Both the position numbers and the translations under genes were made by a program. Below, piece by piece: positions 16,661 to 25,849 of a stretch of 64,000 bases of DNA. Each line of letters begins with the position of its first letter. The stretch's first letter is position 1. The stretch spans positions 3,463,001-3,527,000 of the forward strand of contig NZ_CP073721.1 of NCBI RefSeq assembly GCF_025264685.1, read 5' to 3'. The notes beneath the pieces are model-generated. The model was not told the DNA's origin, made no database searches, and worked only from the letters and a program-made list of their open reading frames with translations. Origin of the DNA: Dactylosporangium roseum. GTDB taxonomy: Bacteria; Actinomycetota; Actinomycetes; Mycobacteriales; Micromonosporaceae.

Positions 16661-17238
16661 TGCACGCCGACCGTGTCAATCGCGCCGTACTGGCCATCCT
16701 CGGGCTGCTCCTGCTGGCCCTCGGCGTCTCCGGCATCCTTCTCGGCGCCGGCGTCTTCGGCGACCGTGCGGCACACCGGAAGCTGCTGGACAACAGCGTC
16801 AGCCATTACATCAGCGCACACGGCGAATGGGTGTGGCCAGCCGTGGCCGTGGTCGCGGTCGTCATCGCGCTGTTGAGTCTGCGGTGGCTGCTCACCGTCC
16901 TGTTCTCCACCGGCCGGCTCGCCGACATCACCGTGGCAGGAGACCACTCCGCCGGACGTACTACTCTCACCTCCACAGCGCTGGCCGACGCGCTGTCCGG
17001 CGAGATCGAAAGCTACCGAGGCGTGCACTCCACCCGAACCCACCTCGAAGGCGAACCGACCAACCCGCAGCTGGCCGTCGCCGTCGACACCGACCGCAAC
17101 GCCGACCTGGCCGCACTGCGCCGGCACATCGAAGCCAACGCGCTCGCCCATGCGCGCCACGCCCTCGGTGTCCCCGACCTGCCAATCCGGCTCGACATCA
17201 CCGTCACGAAGCAGCGCTCGTCCGCCCGAGTCACCTAA
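16660..17238 (+). CDS. amaP: Alkaline-shock membrane anchor protein AmaP
   Basis: 192 residues. The N-terminal helical hairpin (AVLAILGLLLLALGVSGILL and WPAVAVVAVVIALLSLRWLL) is followed by a cytoplasmic region with RTTLTSTALADALSGEIESY, ADLAALRRHIEANALAHARH and PDLPIRLDITVTKQ. Two N-terminal membrane segments plus an Asp23-like cytoplasmic fold define AmaP, which tethers Asp23 to the membrane. It is the last gene of the operon, translationally coupled to the DUF6286 gene, and is followed at once by a hairpin terminator. Confidence 0.85.
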   Translation: MHADRVNRAVLAILGLLLLALGVSGILLGAGVFGDRAAHRKLLDNSVSHYISAHGEWVWPAVAVVAVVIALLSLRWLLTVLFSTGRLADITVAGDHSAGRTTLTSTALADALSGEIESYRGVHSTRTHLEGEPTNPQLAVAVDTDRNADLAALRRHIEANALAHARHALGVPDLPIRLDITVTKQRSSARVT

Positions 17239-17240
17239 AC

Positions 17241-17259
17241 AGATCCCCCGTGGGGATCT
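17241..17259 (+). terminator. Hairpin terminator of the Asp23 operon
   Basis: AGATCCCC and GGGGATCT pair perfectly around a 3-base loop, starting 3 bases after the amaP stop. There is no long T run, as is usual for actinomycete terminators. Confidence 0.7.
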
Positions 17260-17607
17260 CATCCCATTTGGGCAGCACTCGTACAAGGTGAGCGTGGAGC
17301 ACTCGCACTGCCGAGTGCCAGCAACGAAGCCTCACTGCGGCGGGCCGGCATCCAGCCGCTGGCGGGTACACCACCGGTCGGGCAAGCTGAGTGCCGATTC
17401 CCCTGGGGCGCGGGTCGCCGGACCAGGGATATGACGCGACCCAGGCTGAGTACGAGTCCGGTCGGGTTCAGCCAGGTGGCTTGGCGTTGCTCCACGGGCT
17501 CCATCGTTTCCCACGGCTGCGGCACTGGGTCCATACGTAACGATCACCGGGTGTGCGCGTTACCCGCACGGATGGCGGTTCGGGCCGATCGCGGTGATGA
17601 TGTCGGT
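17260..17607. other. Intergenic region before the STAS gene
   Basis: No gene is recognisable in these roughly 350 bases. It should contain the promoter of the STAS gene at 17608. Confidence 0.5.
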
Positions 17608-17997
17608 ATGGACGCCGAAACGTCGTCGCGCTCGTCGGCAGTCGTGGCGACACGTGGACGGTCGACGCTCCTGATCGGCGCGTCGCGGGATATCGCTGTG
17701 TGCTGGCAGGCACGGCAAGGCAAGGTCTGGATCAGCGTGGCCGGCGTACTCGACTACGCCACCCGTGACGTGCTTGCGGTTGCCGTCCGCGACGCGCTGG
17801 CCGCACGTCCGGGCCACCTGGTGGTGGATCTCGACCAGGTCCGGCTCCTGGATGCCAGCGCGATCGGAACGCTGCTGCAGATGCACGAACTGGTCGGCAG
17901 ATGCCATGCCGCCCTGCGGTTGGCCAATCCGCATGGAATCGTACGTGCGGCGCTGCAGGCCACCGGGTCGTTACCGGTACTGGTCGGTAGCAGATGA
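17608..17997 (+). CDS. STAS-domain protein (anti-sigma-factor antagonist type)
   Basis: 129 residues from ATG 17608. The STAS fold is clear: KVWISVAGVLDYATRDVLAV, then RPGHLVVDLDQVRLLDASAI and GTLLQMHELVGRCHAALRLA. The DASAIGTLL segment holds the Ser that is phosphorylated in SpoIIAA-like antagonists. It presumably binds an RsbW-type kinase, and a frameshifted one lies near 45 kb. Its last 27 bases overlap the end of the convergent kinase gene, where a short transposase remnant also lies, so the C-terminus may be altered. Confidence 0.82.
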   Translation: MDAETSSRSSAVVATRGRSTLLIGASRDIAVCWQARQGKVWISVAGVLDYATRDVLAVAVRDALAARPGHLVVDLDQVRLLDASAIGTLLQMHELVGRCHAALRLANPHGIVRAALQATGSLPVLVGSR

Positions 17998-19527
17998 TGG
18001 CGCAGGCGATGGTGGCGAAGTGGGTGGCGGTGCGGTCGTAGCGTCAAACCGCTCAGAATCGATGTCGGTCGGAAACATGACGCACAGTGACGTCGCCCGA
18101 CCTGCCGGACGTGAGATCTGCAGGCGTCCGCCGTGTGCTTCCACCCAGTCGGTGAGGCCTACGAGTTCCGTGCCGAGGGCCAGGTCGGCTTCCCCGACAC
18201 CATCGTCGTGGATCGAGACCACGAGGAGCTCGCGCCCAGTCGCGTGGTCGACGGTGATGTCGACGTCGACGTTGATCGAGGAAGCGCGCGCGTCCTCGGC
18301 GGTGTTCGCGAGCACCTCGCCCACGACGTCGTACGCGGCCACCTCGACGCTGCGGGGCAGCCGGTGCTCGGGACCCGGACTGATCGTGACCGGGACGGCC
18401 GAGCGTCGCGCGAGCGCCTTGAGCGCAGGCATGAGCCCGGCCTGGGTGAGGATGGCCGGGTGGATGCCGCGTGTCATCTCTTGCAGCACCTCGAAGACAC
18501 TCGTCAGACCCTCGACCGTGTGGGAGAGCCGTGCCTTGAGCTCGTCGAGTTCGTCCGGCACCAACGCCTCCGCCGCGCGAAGCTCCAGGCCGAGCGACAC
18601 CAGACGCTGCTGGACGATGTCGTGCACGTCGTGTTCGAAGTGGCGGCGGCCCTCCTCGACGCCGCGGACGATCCGGGCACGTGACGCGCCGCTCTCGATG
18701 TTCGCTACCGCGGTGGCCACGCCCTCGGCGAACTGAGCCAGCCGCTCCTCCGCGCCGGGCGGTGGTGGCTCCCAGCGGGACCACAGCACCACCAGCGAGC
18801 CCCACAGGCGGCCACCCACCGTGATCGGCGCGGCGACCGACGAGGTGAAGCCGTCGCGGCGCGCCAGGTCGGCGAAGGCGCCGGGAAGATCGTCGTAGCT
18901 ATCCACTCTGGCCGGGCGGGAGGTTCGCAGCATCAGCTCCGTGGCGTCGCCTTCGTCGTGAAATCGCCGACCCAGCCAGGTCTCGGTGCCGGGCTTGCCG
19001 TACCCGGCGAGGACGGTGACGGTGCCAGCGGACTCAGAGCGCATCAGCCTGGTGGCGTCTGCGTCCAGCAGCACGGCAGCCTCGGCGACGACCCCAGCGA
19101 CGACATCGGCCGGCGGCGCACCGGACGCGACGAGCACCGCCACCCGCTGCAGACCAGCCTGTTCCTGCGCGAGGTCGTGCAGTTCGTCGCGGCTTGTCCG
19201 CAGGGACCTGGCCATCGCCTTGTACTCGGTCGCGACTGCCAGCAGCGTCTCCAACTGGGGCACCAAACGTTCGCGGAGACGCTGCAAGGTCGGCTCGGGC
19301 AGGTCGGCGGGGACGAGGAGGGTGCCGGGCCGCGAGCGGTACAGCAGCGGCAACGCAACCCGTCGCCCGTCGCCTGGGACGCTGTCGAGCTCGATCGCAG
19401 CGAACGGCAGCCGCAGCTGCCGCGCCAGGCGGCGCGAAACCTCGGGCAGTACCGACCGCAAATCGTCCGCGTACAGCATGAGACGGCTCAGCACGGCAAG
19501 GAAGTCGGCCTCCTGATATGCCTCCAT
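17971..19527 (-). CDS. GAF-domain sensor histidine kinase (NarL-type system)
   Basis: 518 residues. A GAF domain occupies about 120-280 (VVAEAAVLLDADATRLMRSE, FTSSVAAPITVGGRLWGSLV). The dimerisation/phosphoacceptor helix is HFEHDVHDIVQQRLVSLGLE, with the conserved His of HisKA_3 kinases. The ATPase part has DVVGEVLANTAEDARASS (N box) and DDGVGEADLALGTELVGL (G1/G2), with AHGGRLQI closing it. AAGGGG precedes the ATG. The terminal Pro/Ser-rich tail, after TDIDSERFDA, is an out-of-frame reading of a transposase remnant. No adjacent response regulator is present, so it is an orphan. Confidence 0.88.
   Translation of the reverse strand: MEAYQEADFLAVLSRLMLYADDLRSVLPEVSRRLARQLRLPFAAIELDSVPGDGRRVALPLLYRSRPGTLLVPADLPEPTLQRLRERLVPQLETLLAVATEYKAMARSLRTSRDELHDLAQEQAGLQRVAVLVASGAPPADVVAGVVAEAAVLLDADATRLMRSESAGTVTVLAGYGKPGTETWLGRRFHDEGDATELMLRTSRPARVDSYDDLPGAFADLARRDGFTSSVAAPITVGGRLWGSLVVLWSRWEPPPPGAEERLAQFAEGVATAVANIESGASRARIVRGVEEGRRHFEHDVHDIVQQRLVSLGLELRAAEALVPDELDELKARLSHTVEGLTSVFEVLQEMTRGIHPAILTQAGLMPALKALARRSAVPVTISPGPEHRLPRSVEVAAYDVVGEVLANTAEDARASSINVDVDITVDHATGRELLVVSIHDDGVGEADLALGTELVGLTDWVEAHGGRLQISRPAGRATSLCVMFPTDIDSERFDATTAPPPTSPPSPAPSSATDQYR
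17990..18055 (-). mobile_element. C-terminal remnant of an IS5-like transposase
   Basis: In the frame next to the kinase frame the minus strand reads RYDRTATHFATIACAIICYR, the usual C-terminal signature of IS5-type transposases of actinomycetes. Only about 22 codons remain. The histidine kinase gene runs into it in another frame and stops inside it. Confidence 0.6.
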
Positions 19528-20254
19528 CAGCGGTCCCCTTGCCGACCGGACGTATCGGCACCCACACTATGCCGGTCACCGGTGACCACCGGGTGAGGCA
19601 CCGGGTGACCAGCCGACCGGTCGACCGGCCCGATCCCGTGGCCGCCCACGGCGTGGGGATGGCCGTTCCCGGTAGCGGTAGCGCGTGGTGCGCATCTTGT
19701 CCGGGTTGAACAGGCCGATCTCCGGCGTGTTTGGCAAACTGTCGCCCAGTTCCTGGAATGTGATGCCGACGTTGCGGCTCTGGCTGCCAGATCGAAGTCA
19801 CGAGCCGCGTTGGGCGCCGATCGGCGGTGGGTCCAGTGGAACCTCGCCGGCCGGGAGAATCCCGAGGGCTTGTGCAGCGTGTATGGCGTCGCGCCGCACT
19901 GCTGGCTTGCGATAGATCGACGCGAAGAGCTGGCGCGACGCGCTCACCCAACTGCACGGCGTCCTGCGCGAGGCCGACCGCCGGTGGCCAAGGACTACAT
20001 CGCATTCCACTGCTCGCCGGGCCGTTCCGCGTTGGAGACGAAGTTGCAGACGAACTCGGGCCATGCCCCGCCCAGGTCCGCTGTGGCCCAGGCGGCGGAT
20101 CGGCTGCCCGCAGTCGCGGTATGCGGACGAGCCCACGTACCGCTGCGGCCGTGTAGCTTTGCAATAGAGGTCTCCCGTGCAGTGGGAGTTCGGTCGGCTT
20201 GTGTCAGCGCCATTGAAATCCCCGTGATGTCGTCCGAAGGGCGGAGCATCGGCC
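19528..20254. other. Non-coding stretch with debris between kinase and pyrophosphatase
   Basis: No intact gene. It contains the desaturase relic at 19906-20060 and otherwise nothing recognisable. CTCCC and GGGAG (about 20173-20189) form a weak inverted repeat upstream of the pyrophosphatase. Confidence 0.5.
19906..20060 (+). pseudogene. Relic of a DesA3-like acyl desaturase (internal fragment)
   Basis: The plus strand reads KSWRDALTQLHGVLREADRR and, after a shift of one base, AKDYIAFHCSPGRSALETK. The intact desaturase at 32964-34088 has KSWAEALSQLGSVLRKATRQ followed directly by VVKDYVAFPLLAGPA. Only about 45 codons from the middle of the gene survive. The two matching blocks in the same order make chance similarity unlikely. 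Confidence 0.65.
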
Positions 20255-20755
20255 ATGGAGTTCGACGTCACCATCGAGATCCCCAAGGGAACGCGCAACA
20301 AGTACAAGATGGATCGCCGGACCGGTCGGATCCGGCTGGATCGCACCCTCTTCACCGCGACCCAGTACCCGGCCGACTACGGCTTCATCGAACAAACCCT
20401 CGGCGAGGACACCGACCCACTCGACGCAGTGGTCATGGTGCAGGAACCGACCTTTCCCGGCTGCCTCATCCGTTGCCGGGCCATTGGCATGTTCCGCATG
20501 CACGACGAGAAGGGACCCGACCCGAAGGTGCTGTGCGTGCCCACGGCTGACCCCCGCCTCGGGCACCTGGGCGACATCACGGATCTGGAACACTTCTACA
20601 AGCTGGAGATCGAACACTTCTTCCAGATCTACAAGGACCTTGAGCCGGGCAAGAGCATCGACGTCGAACGCCGGACCTGGGCCGACCGGGCCGAAGCCGA
20701 GGCGGAGATCACACGCTCGCAGGAACGTGCCCGCGCATCGCTGCCTTCCGGGTGA
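20255..20755 (+). CDS. ppa: Inorganic pyrophosphatase (family I)
   Basis: 166 residues, the normal bacterial length. [20 protein letters not shown] carries the conserved N-terminal Glu/Lys substrate contacts. [20 protein letters not shown] includes the signature DxDPxD, whose Asp residues bind Mg2+, and [17 protein letters not shown] adds further ligands. It hydrolyses pyrophosphate to two phosphates and drives biosynthetic reactions. It is the only intact copy; degraded copies lie at 37574-37689 and 55807-56307. It is convergent with the decayed glycosyltransferase pair. Confidence 0.96.
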   Translation: MEFDVTIEIPKGTRNKYKMDRRTGRIRLDRTLFTATQYPADYGFIEQTLGEDTDPLDAVVMVQEPTFPGCLIRCRAIGMFRMHDEKGPDPKVLCVPTADPRLGHLGDITDLEHFYKLEIEHFFQIYKDLEPGKSIDVERRTWADRAEAEAEITRSQERARASLPSG

Positions 20756-20844
20756 GCAGGACGCGGTCGATGTTCGTCGAAGTATGGCACCTGGCCAGGG
20801 CGCCGGTGATCGGACGGCAGACCTTCGCGTGTCGAGAGCGTTGC

Positions 20845-21353
20845 GCCACGCCGCCGGCGACGGTGTTGTCCGGGTCGCCACGCAGGACCTCGGCTGCGCC
20901 GAGGCCCGCGAACGTCATCGCGCGCAGTGCGGTGGACCGGCGGCTCGCGGCGACGGTGAACGCCGTCAACGCCTCGACGCGGATCCAGGGTGCCGGGCTG
21001 CGGGCCGCCGCAGTGCCCAGGCCCCACAGCGCGCGCCCCACCAGTCGCCGAGCCCGGGCTCGTCGGTCCAGCGCCGGTCGTGGGACAGCCGGTTGTGGAA
21101 GGCGCTGCTGCCGTCCTGTGCATGAGTGAGAAAACGCCAGGTAACACTCTGCGAACCGCAGCACGGTGTCGGAGGGGTCAACTTCCCGGCTGGTGACGAC
21201 GAGCCCGCGGGCCACATCGTCGGTGCAGTAGCCGTGCCGGCGGCGAGGGATGGCGTGCCGCGCGTGCTCGAACAGTCCGGTGTCGTCGGTCAACCGGGCC
21301 AGATGTGCGAAGCTGGGGGCGGGCACGGCCGGGCTGGCTATCGGCACGGTCAC
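20845..21353 (-). pseudogene. Decayed copy of the alpha/alpha-barrel glycan protein (cf. 48719-49729)
   Basis: The frame from GTG 21353 reads FAHLARLTDDTGLFEHARHA and HGYCTDDVARGLVV, matching the intact protein. It then shifts: FLTHAQDGSSAFHNRLSHDR and TDEPGLGDWWG are in a second frame, and FAGLGAAEVLRGDPDNT is back in the first. The last 200 or so residues are missing. The start overlaps the upstream gene's end by 4 bases, exactly as in the intact pair. It has two frameshifts plus a 3' deletion. Confidence 0.8.
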
Positions 21354-22294
21354 GCCCGCGCCACCGTGGCGGAGACCGGGCTGCCGGCGCTCCGGAGCCG
21401 TTCGGCGAGCGTCTCATAGCGGGCCGCGACCGCTGGCCACAGCAGGGCCGGCGGCCGAGAGTGGCTGCTGAGAGCGAGACCGCCCGGATCGGTGAGAATC
21501 CGCCGGATTCCGGCCGCCGCAGGATCGCGGTGGGGCACGAGCAGCCCGGGGCCGTTGGTGAGCACAGTTCGACGGCGTGCGGGAAGGGCCTCACCGTGCC
21601 GCTCGCGGACTTTCGGGTGGGTCCGGCCGGCGACGGTGTAGGTCACAGCCGGCCGGAAATCCCGCAGGCGGGCCACCGCCCGTAGCGCCCACTCGATGCC
21701 TTTGCCCGGACCGAGTAACCCCCAGGTGAGCAGGTGCGGGCGCGGGCGCGGCTCGGCGAGCGCGCCAGCATGGTCGGCGGCGCCGTGCGGGATGACGCTT
21801 ACCTTGGCGGCGTCCACCGCGTATCCGACAAGGAGCCTGTCACGAGCGGTGCCGGTCATGGTCACCACCGCACCGGCCGCGGCCACAAGCTGCTCCAGCA
21901 CACCCTTCTGCCCGGCCGAGGGATGGGCAGGAACGTATGGAGGACCACGATGCTGGGTGCTCGCAGCCGACGCAGCAGTGGCACGACGTCGCCGCCGTCA
22001 GGCCCCGGATAGATGCCGTACTCGTGTTGCACGATCACGGTGTCGAAGCGGTCGAGGGCCATGGCCGCAGCCCTGCCAGCCGGCGATACCCGGCGTCGAC
22101 CACGTGTGAACGACGGGCGGAACGGCTGCTCCAGGACGCATGCCCTGGCCGGCGTCGTCACCGCCCACATCGACCCTCACGACGCCCCCCGGCGAGTCGT
22201 CCGAGGTCAGGTGGGCGGCCAAAGCGGCGTTGAACGTGGCCAGTCCGCACTGCGTCGGTGGACGGGTGCTCAAGAAACCATAGCTGCCGGCCAT
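21350..22294 (-). pseudogene. Decayed copy of the GT4-type glycosyltransferase (cf. 49726-50856)
   Basis: Three frames must be joined. MAGSYGFLSTRPPTQCGLAT is at the start, FDTVIVQHEYGIYPGPDGGD is in the next, and LLTWGLLGPGKGIEWALRAV with YTVAGRTHPKVRERHGE is in the third. After that the text jumps to NGPGLLVPHRDPAAAG, so about 100 residues of the donor-binding domain are deleted. C-terminal WPAVAARYETLAERLRSAG remains. The gene order and 4-base overlap are the same as in the intact pair near 50 kb. Confidence 0.82.
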
Positions 22295-22518
22295 CTATTG
22301 GCCCTTCCGGGTCATTGGCCGCCTTCGCTCGGGAGCACCGGCGACCCCACGCGATGAAGGGCGCCCACCGGCTAGCGTGTGTAGCGGGGCGAACGAATCC
22401 ACGGGCGACCACCGCTGAGGCGGGACCTGGGGCCGACCAGGATATGACACCGGATCTCGGAGATTCATCGGTAGGGCTAACACTAGCACGTCGCGGCCGC
22501 TGGACCTGCGCGCCGGAC

Positions 22519-24216
22519 TCAGCGTGATGGCCTCGTGGGCGGCAGCCCTTCCTCGTGATCGAGTTCCCGTTCGAGCACGCGGAGGCCCTCATCTGGCAGT
22601 CTGCCGGCGTCACGCCACTGCAGCAGTTCCTCCCGTTGGGCATCGATGACCTCCCTGCGGACGTACAACGCGGCTTCGTGTCGCGGCGACGTCGGCACGT
22701 GGACCAGGTCGGTGCTGCTCAGCTGATTTCGTCGATCCTGATGGTGGGTCAACTGGCCGCGGAGTTGCCCGCGCATCGTCTCGATCGCGTGGGTCTTGAC
22801 GTCGTCGTGCGGTTGAGCCGCCAGCTCGTCGAGCCTTGCCATGGCAGCCTCGACAGCGGCCGAGCGCGCCTCGTTGCGTAGCCGCGCCTGGTCGACCTCA
22901 TCGGCGCGCAGGCCGAGTGCCCGGACAAGCGGTGCGAAGGTGAGGCCTTGACCCACCAGTGTGACCAGTACGACGACGAACGTGCAGAACCGCAGCAGGT
23001 CGCGGTTCGGGAATGGAGCGCCGTTGGCGGTGACCAACGGCAGGGTGGAGATCGCCGCGAGGCTGATCACGCCTCGGGTACCGGACCAGCTGAGGGCTAT
23101 GACGTCGCGGCCCGTGAGCCGCTGGGATACGCGTTCGTGTGGCGGTGCCGCCCGGGTCTTGTCAGTCCCAGCACGGTCGTCGTCGACGGTCTGGCCACCC
23201 AGCCAGGTGTGCAGCGATCGGGGCAGCGACTGGGTCAGCACCAGCCACACCGGGCGCAGCAGCAACACCACACTGACGGTGATCGTAACCGCGATGACAA
23301 TCGTGGCCGGATCGTACTGCGCGAGTCCGCGTACAACCTCGGGCAACTGCTGACCGATCAGCAGGAACACGAAACCCTCGAGCAGGAAGTCGGCCAGCCG
23401 CCAGACCGCGCTCGTCTGCAGCCGGCTCGCGCCTGAGGCTGACCGTGGCCGGTGGTGCCCGACAATCAGCCCCGCGACGACCACCGCGAGCACACCCGAG
23501 ACATGAACTTTTTCGCCGAGCAGGTATGCCCCGAACGGGGTGGCCAGGGAGACGGCGTTCGCCATCAACGGGTCGCCGCCCAGAGGTCGCGTCAACAGCC
23601 GGACACCGTAGGCGACCAACGCTCCGGCCGCGACGCCACCAGCCGCAGCGATCAAGAACTGACCGAGCGCGGACGGCGCTGAGAAACCGCCACCGGTGGC
23701 CGCGGCGACGGCCACACTGAGGATCGTGAGCGCCGTAGCGTCGTTGAGCAAACCTTCGCCCTGGATGAGGGTGAGGACTCTGGGCGGTAGGCCGACCTTG
23801 CGCCCGACTGCGAGCGCGGCCACCGGATCGGGCGGTGCGACCGCCGCTCCGACCGCGATACCGGTGGCCAGGGTCGCTCCCGCGACAAACCATTGGAAGC
23901 CGATGCCGATGATCAGAGCATTGAGGAAGACCAAGAGCACCGACAGGCTCACCACAGTACGTAGATTGCGGCGGATCGCGAGCAGCGACGAGTCCAATGC
24001 TGCGCTGTACAGCAGCGGTGGCAGGACGAACGCCAAAATTATGTCGGGGGCAAGGACGACCTCGAGTCCCGGCAACAGGGCGTAACCGACGCCGATGATC
24101 GACAGAAGCGCCGCAGCCGGCAAGCCGGTCCGGTTCGCGACCCACCGCACCAATACGACCACAGCGACGGCGGCAAGCACGAACAGCAATATCGACTCGA
24201 CGCTCATTGCGTCCAT
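22519..24216 (-). CDS. Na+/H+ antiporter, CPA1 family
   Basis: 565 residues: about 12 membrane helices, then a hydrophilic C-terminal domain of about 120 residues. FVLPPLLYSAALDSSLLAIR, VAPPDPVAALAVGRKVGL and IQGEGLLNDATALTI hold the core motifs, including the acidic ion-binding ND pair of NhaP-type exchangers. LSWSGTRGVISLAAISTLPL is the conserved late Arg-containing helix. The cytoplasmic tail is Gln/Glu-rich and may be regulatory. A second ATG at 24207 has a better-spaced purine-rich upstream sequence and could be the real start. It expels Na+ in exchange for protons. Confidence 0.92.
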   Translation of the reverse strand: MDAMSVESILLFVLAAVAVVVLVRWVANRTGLPAAALLSIIGVGYALLPGLEVVLAPDIILAFVLPPLLYSAALDSSLLAIRRNLRTVVSLSVLLVFLNALIIGIGFQWFVAGATLATGIAVGAAVAPPDPVAALAVGRKVGLPPRVLTLIQGEGLLNDATALTILSVAVAAATGGGFSAPSALGQFLIAAAGGVAAGALVAYGVRLLTRPLGGDPLMANAVSLATPFGAYLLGEKVHVSGVLAVVVAGLIVGHHRPRSASGASRLQTSAVWRLADFLLEGFVFLLIGQQLPEVVRGLAQYDPATIVIAVTITVSVVLLLRPVWLVLTQSLPRSLHTWLGGQTVDDDRAGTDKTRAAPPHERVSQRLTGRDVIALSWSGTRGVISLAAISTLPLVTANGAPFPNRDLLRFCTFVVVLVTLVGQGLTFAPLVRALGLRADEVDQARLRNEARSAAVEAAMARLDELAAQPHDDVKTHAIETMRGQLRGQLTHHQDRRNQLSSTDLVHVPTSPRHEAALYVRREVIDAQREELLQWRDAGRLPDEGLRVLERELDHEEGLPPTRPSR

Positions 24217-24365
24217 TCTCTCGGACCTGACCAGCTAGGAGATGAGATGGGCGGCCTTACCGCGGTGACCGCCGAGGCGCCGCGAACCACCCGCTGACGG
24301 CACGGTTCGGAATCCGGAGAGGCACCATCGATGCTTACACGGTTCAGAACGAACCAGTACGCGTC

Positions 24366-24602
24366 TCACGGTACGGGGCCAGGCGTGCCCCCGATGACAT
24401 GTGTGAAGTTCAGCAACAGTGTCGACGGCTGCGACTCCTGGCCGCCGTGGAGTGAGACAACCAGAGGCTGGATGGCCCCGTCGCTCGTCCACCCCGTGAT
24501 GGCATCAGTATTCAAGGCGATGTCGTGCATGCGAATTACCAGTTCGGTTTCCCTGCCGACGACGAGCAGATACAGCAGGCCGGTCGGGCGTTCGTTCGTC
24601 AT
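24366..24602 (-). CDS. Small conserved protein, 'LLYLL' family (78 aa)
   Basis: I do not recognise a named family. The protein begins TNERPTGLLYLLVVGRETEL and continues VIRMHDIALNTDAITGW, then QPSTLLLNFTHVIGG. A clear paralogue lies at 52119-52370 (CLLYLLTVGRDKELVLRVHG, STLLLNFRHVVGARL), so the start at ATG 24602 and the reading frame are supported by comparison. The conserved core is a beta-rich stretch ending in TSTLLLNFxHVxG. Both copies lie about 1 kb from a copy of another small family (25299-25508 and 51199-51390). Confidence 0.7.
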   Translation of the reverse strand: MTNERPTGLLYLLVVGRETELVIRMHDIALNTDAITGWTSDGAIQPLVVSLHGGQESQPSTLLLNFTHVIGGTPGPVP

Positions 24603-25298
24603 GGCGTCACAAGCTTCTTTGTCTTGCCCTTGGGTTTCTGTGCCTTGGTGCGCCGCGCCCGAGGTCCAAACAGCTGACGCCGCGAGTGGAATACGTCCTC
24701 CGTTTGGGCGCCGTACGGCGCCACGTGTAGCCTGTCCGCGCCGGCGTTGTGTGACCGCGCACACATCCTTACCCTATGCCGAATCGCACCGAGTCCAGGG
24801 TGAGCCCCTCTCCTCCCCGCACGACTAGCGGTCTCGCATACCGCGAGCCGGCACATACGTGCGTCCGCCGCGGCGATGTGAGGGCCTGGATGGAACCGCG
24901 TCGCTGCCCCTTTCCCGAAGATACGAGCCTCGTTCGGCGGGCACCGTCTCGACGGTCTCGGTGGCGGGCGTGCCGCGGCAGCCACCGCCGACGGCTGCGG
25001 CGATGTTGTATACCGCCGGAAGAGGAGCCGCACGTGCCCGCACTGCCGCACGACGCGCCCAGTCCGCCGCCGGCCTCCACGACGTGAACGCGCTGCCGCG
25101 TTCGGCGGGATGCCGGGCGTGGTGGCTCAAGGATCAATCCGGACAGGGAACACAGGTCGGCGGGTCAGGTGTCGAACAGATATTCCTCGTCGGCGCCCCG
25201 GCACTTGCGACACTGTAGGCCAGCACCGAGACGGCGCGCCGCTGCGGCGACACATTCCAGCGGGCTGCGGATGATACCGATTCGGCTCGGAGACGCTG
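24603..25298. other. Intergenic region between two small conserved genes
   Basis: No gene is convincing. Near 25160-25290 the minus strand can be read as LQCRKCRGADEEYLFDT with a CxxC pair before a stop, possibly the end of a small zinc-ribbon protein, but no start was found. Confidence 0.35.
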
Positions 25299-25508
25299 CT
25301 ACTTGTGAGGTCCGTTGAGGTCTCGACCGGGTACCAGCGTCAGCCGGACGCCGTCCCGCAGTTCCTCGACGCGGAAACGTTCCGCTTGGCCGTTCTCGGG
25401 CAGCATGGCGTCGTAGAGCTCAGCGTTGCTGATCTCGATCGTGCCGCCCGCTCTGCCGATCAGGACGCTGAGAACGGCGCGTAGGTTGACGTCACTGAGG
25501 TACTGCAC
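25299..25508 (-). CDS. Small conserved protein, 'YLSDVN' family (69 aa)
   Basis: It starts at GTG 25508 and reads QYLSDVNLRAVLSVLIGRAG, then GTIEISNAELYDAMLPENG and RFRVEELRDGVRLTLVPG. It looks like a small strand-helix-strand protein. A second copy at 51199-51390 is about 70% identical over its length (visual estimate) but has lost the start codon. The residues GTIEISNAExxDA and ERFRVEEL are the most conserved. I know no function. It is paired with an LLYLL-family gene at both loci. Confidence 0.65.
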   Translation of the reverse strand: MQYLSDVNLRAVLSVLIGRAGGTIEISNAELYDAMLPENGQAERFRVEELRDGVRLTLVPGRDLNGPHK

Positions 25509-25849
25509 GTGGACCGCCTCTATCTGTGAGACGGCGTCCCTCGCACCGGGTGGTACGTAGTGTGCCGTCCGGTCATCGATACTACCCGTGCAGGCACCGG
25601 CGCTCCGCCAGACGTTGACGGGGTTCGCCGTGGTCGTTCCGTCGCATGTGTGGCACGGCTCGTACCCACCCGGGCGTGGTACCGTGGGCGCGTTGTAGTT
25701 GTGATTTCCGAATACTTGGCCAGCGCCTGGTGGGTATCTGATCCCCTAGGCGCTCTGTGTTTTCCGGTCATCTCCGGATATGGGCGATCAACACCGCGAC
25801 GCTGGGACCCGCACGGTGCGGGCCAGATCCAGCGTTTCAAGGAGAAGAC

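Noticed and set aside
25160..25290. Small zinc-ribbon protein (CRKC) downstream of the YLSDVN gene
   Set aside because: No start codon or second CxxC pair was found.
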